Assembly (NCBI RefSeq): GCF_021290385.1
Contig: NZ_CP089928.1
Location: 2,898,501-2,962,500 of the forward strand
Reading direction: 5' to 3'
DNA: 64,000 bases
Source of the DNA: Microbulbifer sp. YPW16
GTDB taxonomy: Bacteria; Pseudomonadota; Gammaproteobacteria; Pseudomonadales; Cellvibrionaceae
Shown here: in pieces, positions 43,970 through 53,082 of the stretch
Numbering within the stretch: position 1 is the first letter of the stretch
How the letters are laid out: each line of letters starts with the position of its first letter
Made by a program: the position numbers and the translations under genes
Notes under the pieces: model-generated
The model's database searches: none
Seen by the model: only the letters and a program-made list of their open reading frames with translations
What the model was told of the DNA's origin: nothing

Positions 43970-44759
43970 CGATGAACCCCTGGCCCGCAAGGGCCTGCGC
44001 CTGCGGCTGCAGGCCCTGGGTGATGTAGAGGTGATCGGCGAGTGCAGCAATGGTCGCGAGGCCCTGGAGCAGGTGCCGGCACTGCGGCCGGATGTCCTGT
44101 TTGTGGACATCCAGATGCCCGGGGTCGACGGCTTGCAGATGGTCCAGCAACTGCCGCGGGAAGAGATCCCGCAGGTGGTCTTTGTCACCGCGTACGACCA
44201 GTACGCGGTGGAGGCGTTCGAGGTCAATGCCGTGGACTACGTGCTCAAGCCCATCGAGGAAGAGCGGTTGCGGACCGCCATGGAGCGGGTGCGGAACAAG
44301 ATCGCCAGCGCTGATATTGCCACCCAGCGGGAGCAGCTGCTGGAAGCGGTGGCGGACCTTACCAGCGAATCCCCCGAGGTGCTGGAACAGAAACTGGCGG
44401 CGGGAGATCTCCAGGGGGAGTGGGGCGGTAGCCGCTACCCGGAAAAGATAGCCATCAAGGATGCGGGCCGGATCACCCTGGTGCCCGCCGCCGACATTGA
44501 CTGGATCGATGCCGCCGGTGACTACATGTGCGTGCACGCCAATGGCGAGACCCATGTCATGCGTATCACCATGAAGGAGCTGGAGCAGCAGCTGGACCCG
44601 GCGAAATTCCAGCGGATCCATCGCTCCACTATCGTCAACCTGGGCCGGGTACGGGAGATATGCGCGCATATCAACGGCGAGTACCACCTGGTACTTAATA
44701 ATGGCGAACGCCTCAAGATGAGTCGCAGCTACAAGAACAAGGTCCAGCACTTTCTCTGA
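43929..44759 (+). CDS. LytTR-family response regulator (AlgR-like)
   Basis: The 276-residue protein has a receiver domain with Asp14-Asp15 and phospho-acceptor Asp60 (F-V-D-I-Q-M-P). A C-terminal LytTR DNA-binding domain holds V-P-A-A-D-I-D-W-I-D-A-A-G-D-Y and F-Q-R-I-H-R-S-T-I-V-N. It pairs with the upstream kinase, as AlgZ/AlgR do in Pseudomonas (type IV pili, alginate). Targets are not visible, although the FimX-like gene elsewhere in the window is a possible functional link. Confidence 0.9.
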   Translation: MSGNRDRLRAIVIDDEPLARKGLRLRLQALGDVEVIGECSNGREALEQVPALRPDVLFVDIQMPGVDGLQMVQQLPREEIPQVVFVTAYDQYAVEAFEVNAVDYVLKPIEEERLRTAMERVRNKIASADIATQREQLLEAVADLTSESPEVLEQKLAAGDLQGEWGGSRYPEKIAIKDAGRITLVPAADIDWIDAAGDYMCVHANGETHVMRITMKELEQQLDPAKFQRIHRSTIVNLGRVREICAHINGEYHLVLNNGERLKMSRSYKNKVQHFL

Positions 44760-45197
44760 ATCCGCTGGCCGCTGCATAGTCCCTCCCGCGCCGGCCGCTA
44801 GCCGGCGGACTTTGAAGGCTAATCCTGGCCAGTGTCGTGATCTGGTTGCGGGACCGGCCGTGGCTCGCGGCGGCGCCAGCTGAGGCGGTTCTCCAGCAGC
44901 CGGATGCCACATTGACTGTGGGGTTCTGCGTCCATTGCATGGACTTGGGCGGTTGAGTGCCTGCCATGCACATTACCGCCACCGCCACCGCCACCGCCAC
45001 CGCCACCGCCACCGCCACCGTCACCGTCACTATCGCGACCGGGACAGCCGCAATCGCTCCGACCTGGCGCGAATCTATCGGTGCTGACAGGCTGGAAAAG
45101 CGGCTGGACTACACTGAAAACTGAGTCCGCGGATGCATCCGGCACCCGCGCGCTCGTGCATTTCTTACGCCAGGGACTTTCATGGACTGATACGGCT
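44760..45197. other. Intergenic region before the mechanosensitive channel gene
   Basis: This 438-base stretch holds a hairpin (CGCCGGC 44789-44795 with GCCGGCG 44801-44807) just after the response regulator, and the ACCGCC tandem repeat. Reading frames on both strands across it are low-complexity or frame-shadow and look non-coding. An in-frame ATG for the channel gene at 45081 exists but gives an implausible N-terminus. Confidence 0.5.
44975..45028. repeat. 6-bp tandem repeat: seven ACCGCC and two ACCGTC units
   Basis: The repeat is perfect in register over 54 bases, 170 bases upstream of the channel start. Units are multiples of three, so slippage would not break frame if coding. On the minus strand it encodes a Val-Ala run in an otherwise unconvincing ORF. 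Confidence 0.9.
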
Positions 45198-47372
45198 ATG
45201 GTGGGTGATCCCGGACTTTCCCCTCCGTGCGCTCGTGGCGCAACACTGCCATTGCCCTCCCGGGCGGCAGCTTTCCTGCTGGCATTACTGCTGACTCTTT
45301 TTTCCTGCCAGGCGCTGGCGCAATTACCCGGCACCAAGAAGCCCGAGGAGTTTGCGCCGGAGATTCCCGATTTCGATAACCTCTCCGCTGACTGGTGGAC
45401 CGGCTGGCCCGACGCCACCCGGGAACAACGGGAGCAGTGGTATGGGGAATTGCGGGAAGCCTGGCAGGAGCGACGCGAAAAACTACCGGACAGCAAACCG
45501 GTACAGGATCTCGCCCGTTCGATCACTACCACGCTGGAGGACATCGACAATACCTGGGACCGTTACCGGGAATACCAGAAAACCCCCTTCCTGCCCGACG
45601 TCGAATACCCGCAGAACCCCAATGTCCTGCAGTGGGCCCAGACTGACCAGATTGTCGCCCAGTCCCGCCGGCGCCTTTCCAGCATGCAGCTGGAAGCGCA
45701 GAGTCTCGATGAATCCCAGGCCGCCTCCCTCGACCGGTTGCGCAAGCAGGTGGCGGCGCTGCGGGAAGTGAGTGGCGATCCCACCGCGGTGCAGGTGGCC
45801 ACCCTGAACCTGCTGCTGGCCCAGTTGCGTCACCTGGATGTGGTGGAGCGCCGCAAGACCGTGGCGGAACGGACCTCTGCCTGGGAAGAGGAAATCCGGC
45901 TCGCCGAGCAGCAGCTGGAGCGCATGCTGGCGGAACTCCAGTACAGTGAAGCGGCCGCGGAAAAACTGCAGCAGGATATCGAGAAGAAGGAGGAGGCGAT
46001 CAGCGAGACCTCCGCCCAGGAGAAGCAGCTGGCCGAAACCCGGCCGCGCTCAGCCGATCCCGGCTTGCGACTGGAGCGCGAGCTGCGACTGATGGAGTTG
46101 CGCCTGCAGGAAACGGAAGAGCAGTTGCGCCGGCACAAGCTGGAGCAATTGCTGGCCATGAATAACGTCCTCAACCCGGACGCGGAAGACGTGAACCTGG
46201 TGCAGAGTCGCGAGCTGGTGGAGCGAGCGCGGGGCGTGGTGGATAAGACGTTACGCGAGCTGAACGTACGCCAGCGACAGGTGGCCAGCTGGCGGCGGGA
46301 AGACAGTGAGGTAATGAACCGCTGGTGGAATTACTTCGAAAAAGTCAGTAACGCAGTAACCCGCATCGATGACCTGGTTGAGGATGCCCTGCGTTATGAG
46401 TCCGCGGCCCTCAAGGTATTCCAGCAGCGCCAGGGGTGGTGGCGCACCGTGCGCGAGCAGGCCGGTTACCTGGGTAATGTGGTGGCCACCAGCTGGCGCA
46501 ACCTGGCGAATTACAAACTGTTCAGTATCGCGGAAAACCCGATTTCCCTGCGGGACATCGCCAAAATCCTGCTGGTGCTGATCGGGGCCTTCGTGGTTTC
46601 CAACCTCGCCCGCCGCTTCCTCGGCCGGCTGGTGGCCAAAAACCGGGCCAGCGAATCGTCCATGTACAACCTGGGGCGGGTGCTGCACTACTGCCTGATC
46701 GCAACCGGCCTGTTAGTGGCTTTGGTCATGCTGGGACTGGATACGTCGAAGCTGGCACTGGTTGCCGGTGCCCTGTCGGTGGGTATCGGTTTCGGCCTGC
46801 AGGCAATCTTCTCCAATTTTATCTCGGGCCTGATCCTGCTGTTCGAACAGCCGCTGCGGGTCGGCGACCTGGTGGAGCTGGAGTCGGGGGTGTTCGGCCG
46901 TATACGCGACATCAATGTCCGCTCCACACGCATTACCACGCGCGACAATATCGATATCCTGGTGCCCAACACCGAGTTCGTTGCCGGGCGGGTGATCAAC
47001 CACACACTGGATGACCCGGTGCGGCGTATCCATGTGCCGTTCGGGGTTGCCTACGGCTCGGATCCCGATGTCGTGCGCGAGGCGGCCATGGAAGCGGCCG
47101 AGCGGGTGAACATCACCCACACCGACTGGCAGCGCAAGACCGAGGTCTGGCTGATGGAATTCGGTGACAACGCACTGAACTTCAAGCTGGTGGTCTGGGT
47201 AAACAGCAATATGGTTTCGCCCCTGGGGGACCCCTACGCCCTCTATAACCTGGAGCTGTTGCGCGAGTTCAACCAGCGCGGCATCGAGGTACCCTTCCCG
47301 CAGCGCGATGTGCACGTACGCAGCTGGGAGCCGCCGGTACCGCTACACCTGCAACGGGGCGAGCGGGAATAG
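45198..47372 (+). CDS. MscS-family mechanosensitive channel with large periplasmic domain
   Basis: From 45198 the protein has 724 residues. A signal peptide ends A-L-A-Q; a coiled-coil-rich periplasmic region (about 60-430) follows; then membrane helices and the MscS core. The pore helix and following loop V-G-I-G-F-G-L-Q-A-I-F-S-N-F-I-S-G-L-I-L-L-F-E-Q-P are unmistakable, and the cytoplasmic R-S-T-R-I-T-T-R-D-N segment follows. It releases solutes on osmotic downshock. The layout is like MscK/YbdG-YjeP relatives. Confidence 0.9.
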   Translation: MVGDPGLSPPCARGATLPLPSRAAAFLLALLLTLFSCQALAQLPGTKKPEEFAPEIPDFDNLSADWWTGWPDATREQREQWYGELREAWQERREKLPDSKPVQDLARSITTTLEDIDNTWDRYREYQKTPFLPDVEYPQNPNVLQWAQTDQIVAQSRRRLSSMQLEAQSLDESQAASLDRLRKQVAALREVSGDPTAVQVATLNLLLAQLRHLDVVERRKTVAERTSAWEEEIRLAEQQLERMLAELQYSEAAAEKLQQDIEKKEEAISETSAQEKQLAETRPRSADPGLRLERELRLMELRLQETEEQLRRHKLEQLLAMNNVLNPDAEDVNLVQSRELVERARGVVDKTLRELNVRQRQVASWRREDSEVMNRWWNYFEKVSNAVTRIDDLVEDALRYESAALKVFQQRQGWWRTVREQAGYLGNVVATSWRNLANYKLFSIAENPISLRDIAKILLVLIGAFVVSNLARRFLGRLVAKNRASESSMYNLGRVLHYCLIATGLLVALVMLGLDTSKLALVAGALSVGIGFGLQAIFSNFISGLILLFEQPLRVGDLVELESGVFGRIRDINVRSTRITTRDNIDILVPNTEFVAGRVINHTLDDPVRRIHVPFGVAYGSDPDVVREAAMEAAERVNITHTDWQRKTEVWLMEFGDNALNFKLVVWVNSNMVSPLGDPYALYNLELLREFNQRGIEVPFPQRDVHVRSWEPPVPLHLQRGERE

Positions 47373-47622
47373 TGAGGCAGGTCCCGGGCACCGGCGAGCT
47401 AAAACTTTTCCCGTGTGTCTGGTAAGGTCGAATATGACGCAACATGTGGGCATTGCACCGGCATGACCCACATTTCCCCCGGAGTCCCGAAAGCAATTTG
47501 ACGATCGGTGCCCGATAAGACATTTTTGCGCATGGAAAAAGAAAGAAGGAACAGCGTTCTGCGCCCGGCCTTCCATCCATACCCGGTGCTGGCACCATGA
47601 CGCGACCTGCAAGGACATCCCA

Positions 47623-49041
47623 TTGCTGATTATCCCTGTCCAGAACAAGCCCGACTGGCGCCGGCCCCCGCTGATGTGCTTTGTGCTGATCGCGATCAAC
47701 CTGCTGATGTTCGTTTTCTACCAGGGTGGGGATGAGGAGCGCTGGCAGAAAGCCGAGAATTACTATTTCTCCAGTGACCTGCCGGTCCTCGAGGAGCAGC
47801 GGTTCCTGATCTACGTGAATGAAGAGCACCCCGAGTGGCGCATGCAGATGGACGCCATGGGGGAGGATTTCGTGTACCGCGAGCTGCTGTGGAATGTCGA
47901 GTTCCACCAGTGGTTGCTGCCCCAGTTACGCAGTGAGGGCGAAACGGAATGGCTTGCCCAGCGGCAGCACTTTGCCGGGTTGCGGGACCGGGTGAGCACG
48001 CTGGCACTGGGGCTGGTGCCGGCGGATCCCGACGCCAAAGGCCTGCTGGGGCATATGTTCCTGCACGGCAGCTGGGACCACCTGATCGGCAATATGCTGT
48101 TCCTGCTGTTATTCGGGCTGTCGGTGGAGCTGGCCCTCGGCGGAATCTGGTTTGCCGCCTTCTACCTGCTCGGTGGGCTGGCCGCGGCCGGACTGCATAT
48201 GGCAGTGGAGGCCGGCAGTGCGGTGCCGATGGTGGGGGCATCCGGTGCCGTATCCGCGGTGATGGGGATGTTCGTGGCTGTCTACGGTGTGCGGCGGCTG
48301 CGCTTCTTTTACACGGTGGGGTTCCTGTTCGGCGAATTCAGCGCGCCGGCGTTACTGGTCCTGCCACTGTGGCTGGGCAAGGAAGTATTCGGCTACTTCT
48401 ACGGCGATGCGGGCATTGCCTACTGGGCGCATTTCGGCGGCCTGGTGGCCGGTTTCATCGCCGCGCTGGCCTATGTCGCCTACCGCGGCGGGGTTCACGC
48501 ACTGCCTGTGGAGGGCGCGACCGACGAGGGAGAGCTGCCCTCCGGTGAACACCACGCCCTGGAGCGTATCGGTCACCTGCACGAAGAGGGGCGGCTGGAC
48601 GAGGCGGCCCGGGCATCGCTGGCCGCGCTGGGGTCATTCCCCCGCTCCGTGCCGCTGATTGAACTCGCGATCAGCCTCAATGCCGTCGCGCCGGACAGCG
48701 AGGGTTTCCACCGCGCCAATCTGGCCCTGTTCGGGCTGGCTGACGATGCCGCTGTAGACGGGCATACGCTCGCAGCCAACTACTACCGCTACCTGGACCT
48801 GACTGCACAACCGCGGGCTCTGACCGGCCGCGCCTGTCTGTTGCTGGCCCGCCGGGCCGCCCGCGATCGCAACTGGGGCTGGCTCGAGGACCTGCTCCAC
48901 CGCCTCAACCAGCAGCAGGTACAGCACCCGCTGCTGCCACGGCTGGGAATGGCGCTGGTGGAGCACTACCGGCGACTGGGGGAGGAAGTGCGGGCGCGGG
49001 AAATCCTGCGGCTGACACAGACCGCCGGAGCGCCGGACTGA
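47623..49041 (+). CDS. Rhomboid-family intramembrane serine protease with helical-repeat tail
   Basis: The TTG start has an AAGGA site. Residues 15-30 form the first membrane helix, followed by a long soluble insertion (35-130). The core has H148-x3-H152-x4-N157 (H-G-S-W-D-H-L-I-G-N), nucleophile Ser208 in G-A-S-G-A-V and His270 in H-F-G-G-L-V-A-G. The last 170 residues are TPR-like helical repeats. The gene abuts the convergent zinc-finger/TPR gene with no gap. Confidence 0.9.
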   Translation: MLIIPVQNKPDWRRPPLMCFVLIAINLLMFVFYQGGDEERWQKAENYYFSSDLPVLEEQRFLIYVNEEHPEWRMQMDAMGEDFVYRELLWNVEFHQWLLPQLRSEGETEWLAQRQHFAGLRDRVSTLALGLVPADPDAKGLLGHMFLHGSWDHLIGNMLFLLLFGLSVELALGGIWFAAFYLLGGLAAAGLHMAVEAGSAVPMVGASGAVSAVMGMFVAVYGVRRLRFFYTVGFLFGEFSAPALLVLPLWLGKEVFGYFYGDAGIAYWAHFGGLVAGFIAALAYVAYRGGVHALPVEGATDEGELPSGEHHALERIGHLHEEGRLDEAARASLAALGSFPRSVPLIELAISLNAVAPDSEGFHRANLALFGLADDAAVDGHTLAANYYRYLDLTAQPRALTGRACLLLARRAARDRNWGWLEDLLHRLNQQQVQHPLLPRLGMALVEHYRRLGEEVRAREILRLTQTAGAPD

Positions 49042-50445
49042 TCAGCCGGCCAGGATTCCCTGCAGGGTACTGATCTCATCGCGCAACTGGCTGTCCGGGA
49101 AGTTCTTGCGCAGGAAACTGAGCAGCTTGCGCGCCGTGTCCTCGCGGTTGAACCCGTCGATATAGACCCTGGCGAGTAACAGGTAGGCAGCGTCGAGTGC
49201 GCCGTAAGCGGGGTCGTCGCGATGCAGGTTGTTCAGCAGCTGCGCCGCCGGGCGGAATTTCTGTTGCCGGTAGAGCGCATCGGCCAGGGCGTGGCGAAGC
49301 CGCGAGTTGTCGATGACAGGCACCGGGTCAGTTGCCATGTACAGTTCTGCTGCCTTGTACGCCCGGTCCAGGCGGACGAACTTCTCCAGCAGGTGGGGCG
49401 CCAGTTCCCGCAGGGCCCCGGTATCGCGCTGGGCAAGTAGCAGCCGGTAGTAGCGCTCGTTGAGGGCAGGGTCCTCACTGTAACGCCGCAGTGTCTGCAC
49501 CAGCGCCTGGCGCGCCCCTGAATAATCCCCTTCACTGAGCAGGATGTGGGTTTCTGCCAGCGTCCTCGCCCGCTCGAATTCTGCCTCGTCCATCAGCTCT
49601 GCATCGTCTTCCGGGTCCGGGCTGATACCCAGTTGCCGCTGTCGCGTCAGGCAGATGTAGCCCATCATGGCGCTGGTGACAATATAGAAATAGCCGGTAC
49701 TGGCGGCGATGACCGGCATGATGGCCCAGCGCGGCAGTTCGTCGCCGATTGCCAGGATCAGGTACCCCGGCGCCGAAGACACGGCACCGGTGGTGAGCCA
49801 CAACAGCCAGTAGGGCCAGCCTATGACCACCGTGAAATAAAACAGCTTCAACGGATTGATGGCTGCGCGCAGGCTGCCTTCCACCGCGAGGATGATCATG
49901 GCGGCTGGCGCCAGCAGGGACAGAGCGATCGAGTACAGCTGTAGCGCCCGTTCCCCCAGCGGTATCAACTTGTAGCCGACAAAGCCGGCCACCAGCATCA
50001 TCGCGATCACCTTCAGGAACAATACGGCGCTGCGCCCATCCAGGGCTTCACCCAGCGCCGGGGCCTTCATGCGACCCCGGGCCAGGGTCTCGATTACCAG
50101 CAGGTTGTAGCGGGTCACCAGGGCCATGGCGCCCACCAGCATCGCCAGGGACAGCAGGTTCAGGCCGGAAATCAGCAGGCTCGCCAGGGCACTGAGGGCG
50201 ACAACGGTGAGGGGGCCGGGTTGCAGGGCATAGCGGAAGAAAAAGGGGCCCATCTGCCAGAAGGGCCGGGCATTATTGCAGGCACCTGTGTATTCCAGCG
50301 GTTTGCGGCAAAGCGGGCACTCGGGCTGGCCGTTGTGGTAGTTGGCAGCGGCGCCCGGTATACAGCCGCGGCAGAAATCTTTCGCGCAGGACGCGCAGTG
50401 CCATTCGGCAGTCGAGCGGCGGTGGTAATCGCAGGATTGCGCCAT
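49042..50445 (-). CDS. Membrane protein with N-terminal B-box-like zinc finger and C-terminal TPR-like repeats
   Basis: The 467 residues start with C5-x2-H8, C17-x2-C20, C25-x2-C28 and C43-x2-C46, eight ligands for two zinc ions in a B-box/ribbon-like arrangement. Five or six hydrophobic segments (about 75-280) make it an integral inner-membrane protein. The last 180 residues are helical repeats with the phrase L-N-E-R-Y-Y-R-L-L-L and L-R-E-L-A-P-H-L-L-E-K. A paralogue lies immediately upstream. I chose the ATG at 50445, behind GGGAAGG. Confidence 0.75.
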   Translation of the reverse strand: MAQSCDYHRRSTAEWHCASCAKDFCRGCIPGAAANYHNGQPECPLCRKPLEYTGACNNARPFWQMGPFFFRYALQPGPLTVVALSALASLLISGLNLLSLAMLVGAMALVTRYNLLVIETLARGRMKAPALGEALDGRSAVLFLKVIAMMLVAGFVGYKLIPLGERALQLYSIALSLLAPAAMIILAVEGSLRAAINPLKLFYFTVVIGWPYWLLWLTTGAVSSAPGYLILAIGDELPRWAIMPVIAASTGYFYIVTSAMMGYICLTRQRQLGISPDPEDDAELMDEAEFERARTLAETHILLSEGDYSGARQALVQTLRRYSEDPALNERYYRLLLAQRDTGALRELAPHLLEKFVRLDRAYKAAELYMATDPVPVIDNSRLRHALADALYRQQKFRPAAQLLNNLHRDDPAYGALDAAYLLLARVYIDGFNREDTARKLLSFLRKNFPDSQLRDEISTLQGILAG

Positions 50446-50576
50446 TGTGCCTTCCCTGAATCTGGCAGAAATTCCTTTTAATTGGCGCAAGTGTAAACGG
50501 TCCGTTGAAACGCCTGCAATTTCACCGGATTACACCACCTCGGGCCTCGCATTATGGATATGGGTAAGAAAAGGCG

Positions 50577-51554
50577 TCAGGCCGGCTGTCGGGTGTTTGC
50601 CACGCGCTGCTGCAGTGCCTGGACCTGGCGAGCCAGGCGACCGCGCGGGAATTCCCGCCGCAGGTAAAGCAACAGCCGCGCAGCATCATCCGGGCGCTTG
50701 AGCCCCTCCAGGTAAATGCGTGCCAATAGCAGGTAGGCCGCCTCCAGTTGCCGGTAGTGGCTGTCCTCGCGGTGCAGGTTTCTGAGCAGGTGTGCCGCCT
50801 CTACAAACTTGCGCTGGCGGAACAGGGCCTCGGCCAGGGCGTGGCGCAGGTGTGACTTGTCAATAATCGGGCGGGGTGTCGTGGCCAGGTAAAACCTGGC
50901 CGCTTTGTGGGTGCGATTGAGCCGCACGAGCTTTTCCAGCAGGTGCGGGGCCAGTTCCCGCAGGGACCGGGTATCCTTTGAAACCAGCAGCAGCCGGTAG
51001 TAGCGCTCGTTGAGTTCCGGATCGCCGGTGTACCGGCGCAAGGCATCCATCAGCACACGTCGGGCGCCATTGTAATCCCCCTCGACGGTCAGGATCCTGG
51101 CCCGGGCCAGAGCACTGTCGCGGTCAGTGTCTTCGGGTGTTGCGGGGCTCCTGCGCCGTTCGGTGCGTGGTGTTACCGCGGTTACGCTGGCTGCCGGCCT
51201 GCGTCGCCGTGCGAGGATAAATAGTACGATGAGGGTAACCGTTACGCCCCAGACTGCCGGGACCTGCCACCGTGGGCCGGAGGGGAGGAAAAAACTTGCG
51301 GCCGCTGCAAGCGCCAGCAGGGCCAGGGGCAGCGGGTGGCGCAGTGGAGCGAGAACACTCAGCCAGCGGTGCAGGCCAACCGGGGCGCGGGGGGTAAGGG
51401 GCTTGCGGCACAGTGGGCAGCGCAGCGATCGTTCCCGCCACTGTTGAGGATCGGCTGCGGCAGCGGGAAAGCAGGCCATGCAAAACCCCCGTATACAGCG
51501 TTCGCAGTTATGGGTGGCCCGGTTGGCCGGATGGTAATTGCAGGCGGCTGCCAT
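50577..51554 (-). CDS. Paralogue of the zinc-finger/TPR membrane protein, with only two membrane spans
   Basis: The 325-residue protein repeats the layout of its neighbour: C5-x2-H8, C17-x2-C20, C25-x2-C28 and C46-x2-C49, then a shorter membrane part (two helices, about 75-115), then the same repeat domain. The repeat domain is closely similar, including L-N-E-R-Y-Y-R-L-L-L and L-R-E-L-A-P-H-L-L-E-K. It is likely a tandem duplicate that lost the central helices. The frame is open far upstream, but that part is antisense to the aminopeptidase. Confidence 0.75.
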   Translation of the reverse strand: MAAACNYHPANRATHNCERCIRGFCMACFPAAAADPQQWRERSLRCPLCRKPLTPRAPVGLHRWLSVLAPLRHPLPLALLALAAAASFFLPSGPRWQVPAVWGVTVTLIVLFILARRRRPAASVTAVTPRTERRRSPATPEDTDRDSALARARILTVEGDYNGARRVLMDALRRYTGDPELNERYYRLLLVSKDTRSLRELAPHLLEKLVRLNRTHKAARFYLATTPRPIIDKSHLRHALAEALFRQRKFVEAAHLLRNLHREDSHYRQLEAAYLLLARIYLEGLKRPDDAARLLLYLRREFPRGRLARQVQALQQRVANTRQPA

Positions 51555-51713
51555 AATGAATTCCCGGAATCTGTTGCGGCGGCGGAAACAGGTACTGAGC
51601 GCCGACCCATGGGCGGCTCGCGACCGAGCAGGCAGGTATCGCCGCCTGCGCCTGTTAGAATATTGCGCAAATCGATGGAACAAACTGTAAGCCAATTCAC
51701 AACAAGGTGGACT

Positions 51714-53003
51714 ATGACGAAAGCAATGCAGGTCAAGCTGGAACAGAACCCCGCGGCAGAAGCATGGGGTGACAAGGCACTGCTGAGTTTCTCCGGCGCC
51801 GTGGCCACGGTACACACGCCAGGTGCCAACGGTGACGGCAATGTTGCGGCGCAGCGGGCTGCGCGACGGCTCGATGGCATGGGTGTACCGGCCGTGGAGC
51901 TGGCCGGGGACGGCTGGGACCTGGAAAGTCGCTGGGCATTCTGGGCCGGTTACTACAACCCGCTGAAGGACAACCAGCTGGACTGGGGCCTGTCTTCCGG
52001 TCGCCAGCTGAAGGAATTGCAGGCCCGGGAGGCCGCGGCGCGCTGGGTACGGGAGGTGACCAACGGCACGCCGGAGGATATCTCCCCGCGGGTACTGGCG
52101 GAGAGTGCGGCCAACATGCTGCAGAAGCTCGCGCCGGATGCGATCAGTTACCAGATCATTGCCGGGGATTCCCTGCTCGAACAGGGGTTTGCCGGTATCC
52201 ACAATGTGGGCCGCGGCAGCGTACGCGAGCCGGCCATGCTGCAGCTGGACTACAACCCGGGCGGTGACCCCGAGGCGCCGGTGGATATCTGCCTGGTGGG
52301 CAAGGGGATTACCTTCGACTCCGGTGGCTACAGCATCAAACCGTCGAACAATATGGCGGCGATGAAATCCGATATGGGTGGTGCAGCCATGGTCAGCGGT
52401 GGCCTCGCGCTGGCGATTGCGCGCGGGCTGAAAAAGCGTGTCAAGCTGTACCTGTGCTGCGCGGAAAACCTGATTTCCGGTCATGCCTACAAGCTTGGCG
52501 ATATCATCCGCTACAAGAACGGTGTGACGGTGGAAATCCTCAACACCGATGCGGAGGGCCGATTGGTGCTGGCGGATGGCCTGATTGCCGCCTCGGAAGA
52601 GGAGCCCCGCTGGATCCTTGATGCCGCCACGCTGACCGGTGCCGCCAAGATGGCGGTGGGCCGCGATTACAATTCTGTCATGAGCTTTGAGGATGACACC
52701 GCCCAGCGGGTGCTGGACGCCGCCGCCGCAGAATACGAGAAGGCCTGGCGCCTGCCGCTGGACAGCTTCCACCTGGAGCAGATCCCCTCCGGTTTTGCGG
52801 AGATTGCCAATGTGGGCGTGGAAGGCAGTCCCGGAGCCTCCACTGCCGCGGCATTCCTGGCCCGCTTTGTGCGTGATACCGGCCGCAACTGGGTGCATAT
52901 GGACCTGTCCGGCTCCTACCTGCCATCCGGCAACGACCAGTGGGCCCAGGGGGCGAAGGGGCACGGCCTGCGCACCATCGCGCGTTTCCTGCAGGACTGC
53001 TGA
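51714..53003 (+). CDS. M17 leucyl aminopeptidase family protein (PepB-like)
   Basis: The 429-residue enzyme has the C-terminal catalytic domain of M17 aminopeptidases: N-T-D-A-E-G-R-L-V-L is the signature with the metal-binding Asp and Glu and the catalytic Arg. G-K-G-I-T-F-D-S-G-G and M-K-S-D-M-G-G-A-A supply Lys and Asp ligands. Two metal ions and N-terminal hydrolysis are expected. The N-terminal domain is short, as in PepB. The ATG at 51714 has AAGGTGG upstream. Confidence 0.93.
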   Translation: MTKAMQVKLEQNPAAEAWGDKALLSFSGAVATVHTPGANGDGNVAAQRAARRLDGMGVPAVELAGDGWDLESRWAFWAGYYNPLKDNQLDWGLSSGRQLKELQAREAAARWVREVTNGTPEDISPRVLAESAANMLQKLAPDAISYQIIAGDSLLEQGFAGIHNVGRGSVREPAMLQLDYNPGGDPEAPVDICLVGKGITFDSGGYSIKPSNNMAAMKSDMGGAAMVSGGLALAIARGLKKRVKLYLCCAENLISGHAYKLGDIIRYKNGVTVEILNTDAEGRLVLADGLIAASEEEPRWILDAATLTGAAKMAVGRDYNSVMSFEDDTAQRVLDAAAAEYEKAWRLPLDSFHLEQIPSGFAEIANVGVEGSPGASTAAAFLARFVRDTGRNWVHMDLSGSYLPSGNDQWAQGAKGHGLRTIARFLQDC

Positions 53004-53082
53004 CATAATCGGCCGGCCACGCTGATGGGCGGGGCCGGCCGGCGCCGGAGCAACCCAATAATAAAAAACGGAAATCACTGAG

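Noticed and set aside
44713..45030. Minus-strand frame with a Val-Ala run over the ACCGCC repeat
   Set aside because: The run is simply the translated repeat; the rest has no conserved sequence or start context.
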